Shown: one piece after another, positions 1-8,131 of the stretch
How the letters are laid out: each line of letters begins with the position of its first letter
How positions within the stretch are numbered: the stretch's first letter is position 1
Source: Vibrio breoganii
Lineage (GTDB): Bacteria > Pseudomonadota > Gammaproteobacteria > Enterobacterales > Vibrionaceae
Direction: 5' to 3'
Assembly (NCBI RefSeq): GCF_001677275.1
Contig: NZ_CP016178.1
Span: forward strand, 868,001-932,000
Length of the DNA stretch: 64,000 bases
Program-made: the position numbers and the translations under genes
Notes under the pieces: model-generated
Told to the model about the DNA's origin: nothing
What the model saw: only the letters and a program-made list of their open reading frames with translations
Database searches by the model: none

Positions 1-456
1 AAGAGCCACAGGCGCAACAGCGGCAATGGTGCCCATAGAGGTACCCATCGATGTAGCAATGAATGCAGAGATTATGAATATGCCAGGCAAGATAAGCGCT
101 GTTGGGATCATCGTCAGTCCCAGATTTACCGTCGCTTCTACACCGCCAGTCGCACTCGCTACAGCGGCAAATGCACCGGCTAGCAAGTAGATAACACACA
201 TAGCGATAATGTCAGTATGCCCAACACCTCGCAAAAATTGTTCGATAGCGGTATTCAGCTTGTCTTTGCTTAACACAATACCCAACACAACAGCAGGCAA
301 AGCTGCTACCGGCGCTGGCAATTGATAAAACGCCATCTCCACTTCTTGAAGCGTCATATAGACACCCGTACCAATGAAAAGTGCTAGGAATAAAAACAGG
401 GGTAATAACGCCTTAAAAGAAGGCGATATAGAAGTAGAGGGAGTAGCGTCAGACAT
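1..456 (-). CDS. NhaC-family Na+/H+ antiporter, N-terminal 152 residues (3' end outside window)
   Basis: The reading frame starts at the ATG at 456 and stays open to base 1, so only the first 152 residues are present. The product starts MSDATPSTS, followed by hydrophobic segments at about residues 15-33, 45-67, 85-105 and 115-135. The Gly/Ala/Ser-rich stretch near the cut (IATSMGTSMGT) resembles the conserved core of NhaC-type Na+/H+ antiporters of the inner membrane. These exchangers swap external protons for internal sodium. The family call rests on this motif and the hydrophobicity, so the exact substrate is not certain. The gene reads away from the insertion sequence to its right. Confidence 0.72.
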   Translation of the reverse strand, partial: MSDATPSTSISPSFKALLPLFLFLALFIGTGVYMTLQEVEMAFYQLPAPVAALPAVVLGIVLSKDKLNTAIEQFLRGVGHTDIIAMCVIYLLAGAFAAVASATGGVEATVNLGLTMIPTALILPGIFIISAFIATSMGTSMGTIAAVAPVAL

Positions 457-565
457 GTTACCAAGATCACAAAAACAAAAGAGCGCGTAGACTAGTGGCA
501 TACCGCCACATTGTCAACGTCTAGACGTCTAAACTTCCATGAATTCAGATTATGCTAAAAAAGGT

Positions 566-675
566 GTCATCCTCGAAGTCTTTAATCTAGGATGACGACG
601 TTTGAGAAAGGTGAGCCTAGTCCAACAAGGACCGATTCACGTCATTCTGGAAACTATAAAATAGTTATCCAGAAT
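566..675. repeat. Two adjacent palindromic repeats (Vibrio-type intergenic hairpins)
   Basis: An inverted repeat with arms GTCATCCT (566-573) and AGGATGAC (589-596) is followed by a longer hairpin at 644-675, with arms ATTCTGGA-AACTAT and ATAGTT-ATCCAGAAT. Similar GTCATyCTrGA/TCyAGrATGAC motifs recur at 2060-2073, 12540-12655 and 58948-58973, so these are members of a dispersed intergenic family. No coding potential is visible between 457 and 717. Confidence 0.7.
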
Positions 676-732
676 CTTGGAGCGCACATTTCTGAGTTCG
701 GTAGCATCTAAGATCCTTATATGGACCCCCTC

Positions 733-936
733 GGTAAATCAACAAAGAATTTGGAAAACAAGTATAGATGCGCACTTATATACGGGCTTTATTGAGGAGC
801 TACCTCGCCCTAAAATGTAGTCGCACCAGTAGGCTATTTCTCGATATCGGCAAGTCTACTGCCTCGAATCTTATCTAGCTCATACTGGTCGGTCTTACCT
901 GTCTTACATCGCTCTTCGTTGACTATGCTCGGTCTA
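733..936 (-). ncRNA. Candidate bridge/seek RNA region of the IS1111 element
   Basis: This is the non-coding end of the element, between the transposase stop and the inner edge of the left inverted repeat. In IS1111-group elements the guide RNA that pairs with target and donor is encoded downstream of the transposase (established for the family). Here I infer its presence from position and length only. I did not derive a fold or identify the guide loops. Confidence 0.45.
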
Positions 937-1971
937 TCATGACAATTTAATTGGCTGATAGTCCGAATCATTCTTTAATAAAGCATAAGCGGTTCGAACG
1001 GTTTTGTTCGCTAAAGCAATTGCAGCGATCTTTTTTCCTCGCCGTTCGACTAGCGCTTGTAACCACTGCTCTTTGTTTGTTGTCGCTGGACGGTTTAATA
1101 CATGAGTGATAACGGAAAGCGCTCCTTGAAATAAAATTGAACGAAGTCGCTTATCCGCACTGTACTTAGATATATGTCCAATACGCTCTTTCCCGCCGGA
1201 ACTGTTCTGTTTAGGTGTTAGCCCTATATTAGCGGATGCTTCTCGGCCATTAGAAAAGTTTTCACCTCGCCCTAATCGTAACGCTAACCCTAGCGCCCCT
1301 AACGGACCGACCCCTTCTAGCTTCATCAGCTTTTTGCAAATATGATGCGACTTAACCAAAGATTCGAGCTGCCTATCTAGTTCTTGCAAGTGTTCAATTT
1401 GGCACAATAAATGTGACCATGACCTGTGTAGCGCCGTTCTAAAACTATCAGGTAAAGAGTTATCAGCATCTTCTAGGATGAAAGGGATTTCCTTTCTTAA
1501 CTTAGATAGGCCTTGCGGTAGAATAACTCCGAACTCAGCTAATACTCCTCGCATCTGGTTACTTTGTGCGACTAGTTGAACCTTAGCCAAGTGTCGCATA
1601 CGCTCTAACGATTGAAGTGCCTGCTCCTCAGTTGAGTGAATATGAGTACCATGGATGTGCTCTTGCTGTGCTGCAACACCAATGGCTAAAGCATCATTCC
1701 TATCTGTCTTTTGCTTGGTTTGAAATGCTTTTACGGCTCTGGCGTTGATGACTTTTACAATGTGGCCTGCGCTAATTGCGAATCGAGCCCAGTAGTGTGC
1801 ACTGCCACAGGCTTCCATAGCCACGAGGGCTTGTTTTTCATTTATCAGAATTTCTTTGAGTTTTGCTCGACTGACTTCGCGGTTGTAAATGACTTTTCCG
1901 TTAGGGCAGAGTTTGCAAACTTGGAATACATTCTTTGCTAAATCAATAGCTAATAGATTAGGCTTAGTCAT
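937..1971 (-). CDS. IS110/IS1111 family transposase
   Basis: A 344-aa protein of the usual length for the family. The N-terminal RuvC-like DEDD domain shows D10, E53, D90 and D93 (AIDLAKN, AMEACGSAHYW, KTDRNDA). The C-terminal transposase-20 domain spans about residues 205-300 and includes LEGVGPLGA and ANIGLTPKQNSSGGKERIG. The enzyme is a DEDD recombinase that moves the element through a circular intermediate. Only about 70 bp lie upstream of the start, but about 215 bp of non-coding sequence follow the stop inside the element. That asymmetry fits IS1111 members, which encode their guide RNA downstream of the gene. The frame is intact, so the element may be active. Confidence 0.93.
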   Translation of the reverse strand: MTKPNLLAIDLAKNVFQVCKLCPNGKVIYNREVSRAKLKEILINEKQALVAMEACGSAHYWARFAISAGHIVKVINARAVKAFQTKQKTDRNDALAIGVAAQQEHIHGTHIHSTEEQALQSLERMRHLAKVQLVAQSNQMRGVLAEFGVILPQGLSKLRKEIPFILEDADNSLPDSFRTALHRSWSHLLCQIEHLQELDRQLESLVKSHHICKKLMKLEGVGPLGALGLALRLGRGENFSNGREASANIGLTPKQNSSGGKERIGHISKYSADKRLRSILFQGALSVITHVLNRPATTNKEQWLQALVERRGKKIAAIALANKTVRTAYALLKNDSDYQPIKLS

Positions 1972-2044
1972 GTATGGGCTCCTTTGGCTAATCTTTAGTC
2001 GGATTAAGACCGTAGCTCCTCAAGGAGAGGGAGTCCATACATCT

Positions 2045-2224
2045 AGATAGTTGCTATGCAACTTCCAGAATGACAAATATGGAAGAACCTAGGTCCTGGG
2101 TCCATCGGACCAAAAACTGACCGCTGAAGGCTGTAAGCTATCAGTTATCAGTCGTCTCACTACGCTCGTGTCAAAGCCATCATTACGTCATGCCCGAAGT
2201 CTCTTATCGGGCATCTTCGATAAC
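2045..2224. repeat. Right half of interrupted palindromic repeat and further repeats
   Basis: Directly right of the insertion sequence lie the hairpin AGTTGCTATGCAACT (2049-2063) and TTCCAGAATGAC, which completes a repeat cut by the element. Further right, ATGCCCGA and TCGGGCAT (about 2190-2216) form another hairpin of the type that recurs in the array at 17177-17680. The stretch CCTAGGTCCTGGGTCC near 2088 resembles one at 58767. No gene is visible. Confidence 0.6.
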
Positions 2225-3208
2225 TTAAAAGGTAACCACAACCTTCCCTACTGTTCTCTGTTCTCTGATTTTTGTTAGTGCATCGCCTGCTTCATCTAGA
2301 GAGATGATTTGCAGTTGAGGTATCGTAATTTCACCTTGCTCTAAAAGCAGGTTAAACGCATTACCTGCGCTAACAATCGCATTGCGACCACGGCGATGAT
2401 TTACATGTCCAGAACCCAAACTAAGTTGATGAAAACTCAACCCTCGAAGGAAGGCATTGTCGTACGCTTCTGGACGAACAACCTGAACAAGTTCTACCAT
2501 TTGACCTTGGTAGCCTAAGACTTTGCTGCACAAGATATCATTGTCTCCACCCACACAATCAAGGGCAACTTCAACGCCTTTGCCTTGCATGATTTCATCT
2601 ACCTTAGCGACGACGTCTGACTCAAGGTAGTCAATGCAATGGGTAGCACCTAATTCTTCTACGAATTTATGATTCTTGGCTGAGCAGGTAGTGATAATCG
2701 TTGGCACTTTATAATGTTTCGCCAGTTGGATCGCGAAACTCCCTACACCGCCTGAACCACCAGCGATGAAAATAGAATCTCGTTTAGCAATATCCAGTTT
2801 ATCTACCAACGCGCACCATGCTGTCCAGCCTGCACAAGGCGTTGCTGCAGCGACTGCAGAATCAGTATTTGGATGCTCAATTAAAGTCCGAGAGTCTTGC
2901 ACGGCATATTCAGCAAACCCGCCTTGAGTACGACGCATATTGCCGTGATAGAGCACTCTGTCACCGACACTCCACTCAATGACTTTATCTCCAACTTCGA
3001 TTATCTCTCCGGCTACATCTAGGCCACCCACAAAATTATCGTCCATCTCCTCAACCATGCCCTTCCATCGATGTACCTTGGAATCAACAGGGTTAAGCGC
3101 AACAGCATCGACCTTAACCACAACATCCCAACCCGTCTCTATCTGAGGCATAGAGAGCTGCTTGAGAATAAATTGGTCGCGACTTGCGTTGTATGTGAGC
3201 GCTTTCAT
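2225..3208 (-). CDS. Quinone oxidoreductase-like MDR-superfamily dehydrogenase
   Basis: A 327-aa protein covering a complete medium-chain dehydrogenase/reductase: a GroES-like domain at about residues 1-115, then a Rossmann domain with the nucleotide-binding motif GGSGGVG at residues 150-156. The Cys/His ligands of the catalytic zinc are absent, which places it nearer NADPH:quinone reductases than true alcohol dehydrogenases. It probably reduces a quinone or another activated carbonyl/alkene in the cytosol; the substrate is unknown. The ATG at 3208 follows AAGGAAATTTGA. It diverges from a LysR gene across 105 bp, a layout in which the regulator often controls the enzyme. Confidence 0.82.
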   Translation of the reverse strand: MKALTYNASRDQFILKQLSMPQIETGWDVVVKVDAVALNPVDSKVHRWKGMVEEMDDNFVGGLDVAGEIIEVGDKVIEWSVGDRVLYHGNMRRTQGGFAEYAVQDSRTLIEHPNTDSAVAAATPCAGWTAWCALVDKLDIAKRDSIFIAGGSGGVGSFAIQLAKHYKVPTIITTCSAKNHKFVEELGATHCIDYLESDVVAKVDEIMQGKGVEVALDCVGGDNDILCSKVLGYQGQMVELVQVVRPEAYDNAFLRGLSFHQLSLGSGHVNHRRGRNAIVSAGNAFNLLLEQGEITIPQLQIISLDEAGDALTKIREQRTVGKVVVTF

Positions 3209-3313
3209 TCAAATTTCCTTTTAAATTTCCTATCTAGCACTAAGTTTAACTTGCATTAACTGCATGTAAAATTATGATTTATAAATAACTCTATAACGAA
3301 TATTTATAAAAGT

Positions 3314-4216
3314 ATGTTGAATCCTACCTGGCTTAAAACCTTCAAAACCTTAGTTGAAGTCAACCATTTCACCCGCACCGCGGAAGCCCTTTTCATGACT
3401 CAACCTGGAGTCACTCAACATATACAAAAACTAGAGCAAGCCTGCCATACTCCATTGCTAATCAAAAAAGGCAAAAGTTTTGAACTTACAGAGCAAGGCC
3501 ATATCGTTTACAAGTACGCCTGCGATCTCATGGAGCAGCAACAGAACCTGCTCAATACCCTACAAACGGATGATCCCTATAGCGGTAGCATCAAACTCGC
3601 CTGCTCTGGTGCGCTGGCTCAATGGCTATTTCCTAAATTTATTGCTTTGCAGTCAGAGCATCAAAGCCTAAAGGTAAAATTTGAGGCGGCCCCCAACAAA
3701 CGCATTTGTGAGTACGTTCAACAAGGACACTCGCTGTTCGGTTTAGTCACGCAAATCCCAAATCAAGCCGAATTTGAGGTCACTAAAATTGGTACAGAGT
3801 CACTGTGTTTGGTATTGCCTAAAAAGCAAGCAAACACCAAGCTCACTAGTGAGGTTTTAGAACAGCTTGGATTAGTTGATCATCCAGATGGTCAGCAGTA
3901 TCTAGCTAAATATTTAGAAGAGTGTGGAAATAAAGAGTTAGCTGACATTTCAATTCGCGAGCTAAAACGTGTCACCTATATTAACCAGCTCAGTCAGATC
4001 TTATATCCAGTAGCACAAGGCATAGGCTTTACTGTTTTACCCTTAAGCGCGGTGCTTTCCTCCCCTTTCTATCCGGATCTCTATATCCATGAACCCAATC
4101 TAAATGTGGAAGATGAGCTTTACCTAATATCCAAAAAAGATCGACCACTACCTAGTCGATATCACCAGTTTATTTCTCTTATTCAAGACTCTATAACCGA
4201 ATCTAAATCCACTTAA
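3314..4216 (+). CDS. LysR-family transcriptional regulator
   Basis: A 300-aa regulator with an N-terminal winged helix-turn-helix at about residues 3-62 (TLVEVNHFTRTAEALFMTQP, then GVTQHIQKLEQ) and a LysR effector-binding domain at about residues 88-290. Length is normal for the family. It lies divergent from the quinone oxidoreductase-like gene and probably controls it from the shared 105-bp region, an inference from layout. The effector is not predictable from the sequence. Confidence 0.87.
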   Translation: MLNPTWLKTFKTLVEVNHFTRTAEALFMTQPGVTQHIQKLEQACHTPLLIKKGKSFELTEQGHIVYKYACDLMEQQQNLLNTLQTDDPYSGSIKLACSGALAQWLFPKFIALQSEHQSLKVKFEAAPNKRICEYVQQGHSLFGLVTQIPNQAEFEVTKIGTESLCLVLPKKQANTKLTSEVLEQLGLVDHPDGQQYLAKYLEECGNKELADISIRELKRVTYINQLSQILYPVAQGIGFTVLPLSAVLSSPFYPDLYIHEPNLNVEDELYLISKKDRPLPSRYHQFISLIQDSITESKST

Positions 4217-4303
4217 GTAATATCTGAAATCAACTTTTGTCATTATTAAACATATCACTATCCCATTAACCTATAAGTAGTTTCTTATTTCAGGGTTGGT
4301 GCT

Positions 4304-5506
4304 ATGTCGTTTGCTCGTTTTCGTTGCAATCATATTTCTATCGCAATAGGTCTTGCTGTTGCGTCTTCTACCGCCAGTGCCAGTGGTATTTTTCTGGCTG
4401 AAGCAAGCTACGCTAATATGGGCACCGGTGGTGCTGGCGATGGCGTTTATACTGGTAATGCAGCTGCGATATGGACCAATCCAGCAACACTGAGCTTTAT
4501 GGACGAAGAACGCCACACTATCAATGCAACGGTGTTGAATTTGGATATGGAGTATGAAGATTCTGGAAATCGAGAAGGTGCAGATTCTAACAAAACCATG
4601 CCCGTTATCAGTTATTTCAGCAATCATCATATAAATGACCAATGGGCCTACGGTATTGCATTTTCATCCCGAGGTGGTGCTGCGTTGGACTATGGCTATG
4701 AATGGGCGGGAGCAAATCAACTTACCGATGTCGCACTAATTACCTACCAATTTAATCCGTCAGTTGCTTATCGAATCAACGATGATGTTTCTATTGCAGC
4801 AGGTGTCCAGCTTGACTATGCCCTGATCAACGCAAATACAAAAGCTATTGAGTTAGAGACATCTGACAGCTTCGCTTTCGGATACAACCTTGGTTTAATG
4901 TTTGATGTATCCGAGAAAACCAAGCTAGGCATATCTTATCGGTCTCAGCTCGAGCATGAGTTTTCGGGTACTTCAAATCTATACACAGATAGAGGAATGC
5001 TAACTGGAACGTATGGCGCTCCCTTAATCACCCCTGCAACGGTTGATATTAGTGCTAGTCACAAAATTAACAATAACGTGACACTAATGACCTCAATTCA
5101 ATGGCATGATTGGAGTAAATGGCAGAATACCATTGTCGACTTGAATTATGGTGGCTCAGGTACTGCTTATGAAATCCCACGAGGATTTGAAGATGTGTGG
5201 CACTTTGGTTTCGGTGGTGAGTATAAGCTTCGCAACAATTGGAAGCTAAAAGCAGGCTACTCCTACGAAACATCGCCATTGGATGACTCATCTACTCAGT
5301 CTCCTGATCTACCTGTTGGAGAGCAGCACAGATACTCTATTGGCTTTTCTAAAACATGGGATAAGAACACACTCGACATCTACTACCAGTATGCAGATTT
5401 TGGAGAAATGGATATAGCGCAAAACAATAATCCAGATAATCGAAAAATGCTCAATGGCCAATTCATAGGACAAGTCCACTTCGTTGGACTCGGCTACACC
5501 TTTTAA
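4304..5506 (+). CDS. FadL-family outer-membrane transport protein
   Basis: A 400-aa protein with a signal peptide ending near residue 26 (STASA/SG). The mature N-terminus carries features of the FadL/TodX hatch (GIFLAEASYANMGTGGAG and the NPATL motif at about residues 60-64), and the protein ends in an aromatic residue (GLGYTF), as beta-barrels do. FadL proteins form a 14-stranded outer-membrane barrel that admits long-chain fatty acids or other hydrophobic molecules through a lateral opening. The substrate is open; no fatty-acid genes are adjacent. The gene stands alone between two LysR regulators. Confidence 0.85.
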   Translation: MSFARFRCNHISIAIGLAVASSTASASGIFLAEASYANMGTGGAGDGVYTGNAAAIWTNPATLSFMDEERHTINATVLNLDMEYEDSGNREGADSNKTMPVISYFSNHHINDQWAYGIAFSSRGGAALDYGYEWAGANQLTDVALITYQFNPSVAYRINDDVSIAAGVQLDYALINANTKAIELETSDSFAFGYNLGLMFDVSEKTKLGISYRSQLEHEFSGTSNLYTDRGMLTGTYGAPLITPATVDISASHKINNNVTLMTSIQWHDWSKWQNTIVDLNYGGSGTAYEIPRGFEDVWHFGFGGEYKLRNNWKLKAGYSYETSPLDDSSTQSPDLPVGEQHRYSIGFSKTWDKNTLDIYYQYADFGEMDIAQNNNPDNRKMLNGQFIGQVHFVGLGYTF

Positions 5507-5611
5507 GCATTTATAAAATGAGTGGCTCAATGAGCCGCTCTTCAAAATTAATAAATCGACGGACTAAAACAACACCACGGACGGAGCAACGACTAACAGA
5601 AGGTAACAAAC

Positions 5612-5761
5612 TTGTACTTCATCAAAGCTCCTAACCCTCAAGATATACAAACGCTGCTCACTCTACCTATCTATTCTCTAGAACGACTTTTCAGCCGCCT
5701 ACCCTGCGAAAGCAAAGAGCGTCTAATTCGTGCTATGTTGGAAGAAAAACTAACTTCATGA
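5612..5761 (+). CDS. Possible small protein, 49 aa, TTG start
   Basis: A frame starting at TTG 5612, preceded by AGAAGG about 6-7 bp upstream, runs to TGA at 5759-5761. The product begins MYFIKAPNPQDIQTLLTLP and is predicted to be helical and leucine-rich, ending RAMLEEKLTS. It has no ATG, no domain I recognise, and no signal peptide. Its codon use and amphipathic pattern look protein-like, but its shortness leaves real doubt. It lies just upstream of a LysR gene. The rest of 5507-5871 shows no other gene. Confidence 0.35.
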   Translation: MYFIKAPNPQDIQTLLTLPIYSLERLFSRLPCESKERLIRAMLEEKLTS

Positions 5762-5881
5762 TTCATTTAAGATTTTGGCTATAAAAGTTTGCATCTAAAC
5801 TGCTTTTTGTGAGATTTCCATCTATAGTAATATTCGTCTAAAAGTTTTTACTCTTAAACTAATATAACTTGAGTGTATAAC

Positions 5882-6838
5882 ATGAAATCTCTCGAACAGC
5901 AGTTATCTCGACTCGATCTGAACCTTCTGGTTTCACTAAGCGTTCTGCTAAAAGAAAAGAACGTATCTAGGGCAGCAGAGGTTCTTTATCTCTCACAACC
6001 AGCAATGAGTCGCACGCTTAAAAGACTAAGGGATGTGTTCGATGACCCTCTGTTTTATAGAGAATCGGCAGGGCTACAACCGACGGAAAAAGCACTTACA
6101 CTGCAAGAACCATTAAGCGAGATACTGCTATCGGTGAGTAAGCTCATCGATAGTACTCAGTTTTCTCCACAAAGCTGTGACCAAACGTTTCGCATTTCAC
6201 TACCCCCTTTGATGAGTCGCCAGCTGTCTGTGCCACTGATCAAAGAGCTTATGCGTATTGCACCCAACGCCAGTCTAGTTGAATATCCCGCAGCACTCGA
6301 TCCAACAACTCTACTCAAAGAGCGTGCTGTAGACTTCTCTATACATATTGAACAGCCAGGTAATAACCAAGAGTTTCCTTGTGAGTTAATAGGTAGTACC
6401 TATGCCGTATTCTATGGCATTTCAGGTCACCCTTTGTCGAATAAAAGTGATACTACACTACAAGATTGTCTCAAATATCAGTTTGTCGATCTCACCCTAG
6501 ACTTGAGGTCAGTGTCAGGATCTCACAACCCTATTGATTATTACTTAGAAAAAAAAGGGTTAAAGCGAGATATCGTATTTAAGAGTGGTCAACTCAATAC
6601 ACTGATAGATGCGATGCAAGACTCAGACAAACTGCTTATTTCTACGCATACATTGCGAAGTGTTGATGACTTCAAGCAGCGACTCGATCCTGTATTTGAA
6701 ATCCAAGGAGATCCCAAAATGGATATCAAGGTGTACTTGGTTGAGCATAAACGCACATTAAACAGTGCGCCGCATCAATGGCTCAAACAATTGATCTTAG
6801 ATACCTTGCGAGATAAGGCATTTTCGAGTCAGAGTTAA
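5882..6838 (+). CDS. LysR-family transcriptional regulator (LeuO/NodD-like subgroup)
   Basis: A 318-aa LysR regulator. The helix-turn-helix lies at about residues 8-68 (LDLNLLVSLSVLLKEKNVSRA, then LSQPAMSRTLKRLRDVFDDPLF). The RLDLNLL opening and the DDPLF motif are typical of the LeuO/NodD branch. The effector domain follows. I start at ATG 5882 because TTGAG lies about 8 bp upstream; a GTG at 5873 would add three residues. The fruR gene lies 10 bp past its stop on the opposite strand. Target genes are not evident from position. Confidence 0.85.
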   Translation: MKSLEQQLSRLDLNLLVSLSVLLKEKNVSRAAEVLYLSQPAMSRTLKRLRDVFDDPLFYRESAGLQPTEKALTLQEPLSEILLSVSKLIDSTQFSPQSCDQTFRISLPPLMSRQLSVPLIKELMRIAPNASLVEYPAALDPTTLLKERAVDFSIHIEQPGNNQEFPCELIGSTYAVFYGISGHPLSNKSDTTLQDCLKYQFVDLTLDLRSVSGSHNPIDYYLEKKGLKRDIVFKSGQLNTLIDAMQDSDKLLISTHTLRSVDDFKQRLDPVFEIQGDPKMDIKVYLVEHKRTLNSAPHQWLKQLILDTLRDKAFSSQS

Positions 6839-6848
6839 TAACTATCCT

Positions 6849-7838
6849 TTAGAGGCGTTTAGCACGAACCTTCAACGCTCTCTCAATAAACTCCACTCCA
6901 GGTTCATAGCGTTTAGCACTCGCATTCAATGCCAGTGCTAACGCACTATCTGCGATCTCTTCGAAACGTTGCGCCATGGTGTTCACTTTTAATGGGATAA
7001 AATCCAATAAACGATTATCACCAAAGGTCCCTATATGTATACGCTGAACAAGCTCTGCATCCGGTAACACAACATCTAATACGCCCTCAAGTAAAGTATA
7101 TGACGTGCACACAATCGCATCAGGCAGACAATCGAGAGTGACCCACTCTTGTACAAGACGTCGTCCTTCATCTGCCGAAAAATGATCACCATAGGCCAAC
7201 CTCAAATCGATACCTTTATTCTTAATCGCTGCTTCTAAACCCAATTGACGATCTCTAGATACTGGCAAATTAGGTAACGCGCCAATTAAGCCGACACTTT
7301 TCACATCACTGCTTAAGATAGACTTTGTCAGTTGCAAGGCAGCCTCAAAGTCTTCACTCACCACACAACTGAACACCTCATCATCTAACGGACGATCGAG
7401 CGCAATCACAGGCGTACCTTTTTGCAGTAGTAATTGATAGTACTCATTGGCATCAGGCATGGATGTTGCAACAAACAAGGCATCTATCCTGCGACTTACT
7501 AACGCTTCCGCCAAGGCCTGTTCCGTTTTAGGGTCATCATCGGAGCAACCAATGAGGATCTGGTAACCCGCTTGTCGTGAGTTTTGCTCTAATAGTTTTG
7601 CAAGCCGTGCGTAACTGGCGTTCTCTAGGTCAGGAATTATTAAGCCAAATGAACGGCTGCTACCAGCCCTCAAGGAAGAAGCGGCATGATCGGGGCGGAA
7701 ATTGTGCTCATCAACCACAGCCATTACTTTCTGTTGTGTCTTCTCACTAATGCGATACTTTTTGGCCTTGCCATTGATCACATAGCTCGCTGTCGTTTTT
7801 GATACACCGGCCAGTTTAGCTATCTCTTCTAAAGTCAT
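6849..7838 (-). CDS. fruR: Fructose repressor FruR (Cra-like LacI-family regulator)
   Basis: A 329-aa LacI/GalR regulator closely resembling E. coli Cra. The helix-turn-helix at residues 1-20 reads MTLEEIAKLAGVSKTTASYV, followed by the hinge with INGKAKKYRIS. The C-terminal sugar-binding domain has the conserved SFGLIIPDLENASYARLA stretch. Cra/FruR proteins release their operators when fructose-1-phosphate (or a related sugar phosphate) is bound. It diverges from fruBKA across a region with three FruR-type palindromes, so it very likely represses that operon and perhaps itself. Confidence 0.92.
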   Translation of the reverse strand: MTLEEIAKLAGVSKTTASYVINGKAKKYRISEKTQQKVMAVVDEHNFRPDHAASSLRAGSSRSFGLIIPDLENASYARLAKLLEQNSRQAGYQILIGCSDDDPKTEQALAEALVSRRIDALFVATSMPDANEYYQLLLQKGTPVIALDRPLDDEVFSCVVSEDFEAALQLTKSILSSDVKSVGLIGALPNLPVSRDRQLGLEAAIKNKGIDLRLAYGDHFSADEGRRLVQEWVTLDCLPDAIVCTSYTLLEGVLDVVLPDAELVQRIHIGTFGDNRLLDFIPLKVNTMAQRFEEIADSALALALNASAKRYEPGVEFIERALKVRAKRL

Positions 7839-7852
7839 TCATGATCCTAATG

Positions 7853-7874
7853 ATTTGTGCACTTGATCATAGTT
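7853..7874. promoter_or_regulatory. Candidate CRP site in fruR-fruB intergenic region
   Basis: TTGTGC-ACTTGA-TCATAG fits the CRP pattern TGTGA-N6-TCACA with mismatches in both half-sites. CRP activation of fru operons is common, but this match is only moderate. Confidence 0.4.
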
Positions 7875-7909
7875 ATCCAGATCAATGCTTTCTTTTTATT
7901 GAACTATAA

Positions 7910-7947
7910 GCTGAATCGGTTAACTATAAAAGCTGAAACGGTTAAGC
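7910..7947. promoter_or_regulatory. Two FruR operators overlapping the probable fruB promoter
   Basis: GCTGAATCGGTTAACT (7910-7925) and GCTGAAACGGTTAAGC (7932-7947) match the Cra/FruR operator (GCTGAAnCGnTTnAGC). Their starts are 22 bp apart, about two helical turns. A possible promoter overlaps the first site: TTGAAC at 7899-7904 and AACTAT at 7922-7927 with a 17-bp spacer. Binding here would block transcription. Confidence 0.7.
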
Positions 7948-8061
7948 ATGATCAAAATTGCTGATGACTATCACTATTTTGACACATTCGTATCGATATA
8001 TAGAGCTCAACCAAGGATTTCATCGGTTGTACAATCGATTGAAATTTTTATTTGCTGACTT

Positions 8062-8077
8062 GCTGAACCGATTTAGC
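8062..8077. promoter_or_regulatory. Third FruR operator, downstream in the fruB leader
   Basis: GCTGAACCGATTTAGC is a near-perfect palindrome of the FruR type, lying about 130 bp downstream of the second operator and 54 bp before the fruB start codon. It may act as an auxiliary operator or roadblock. Confidence 0.65.
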
Positions 8078-8131
8078 ATCAATATAAAGCACGACTTAGA
8101 GAGTGCGATTTTAGATAACACTGAGGCGGAT

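Larger units (their letters stand above)
718..2044 (-). mobile_element. IS1111-group insertion sequence (IS110 family), apparently complete
   Basis: The element carries one transposase gene and a subterminal inverted repeat: ATGGACCCCCTC at 721-732 and its 11/12 complement at 2027-2038. Subterminal rather than terminal repeats are typical of the IS1111 group. Boundaries were inferred from the flanks. The left flank ends AAGATCCT (710-717) and the right flank resumes CTAGATAG (2043-2050); joining them at one CT gives AAGATCCTAGATAG, which matches the intact repeat near 58952. The element would thus be about 1327 bp with a CT core at both ends. No longer target duplication is seen, as expected for this family. 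Confidence 0.8.

Noticed and set aside
7958..8131. N-terminal extension of fruB by 58 residues
   Set aside because: Not aligned with E. coli FruB, contains a FruR operator, and the internal ATG has the ribosome site.
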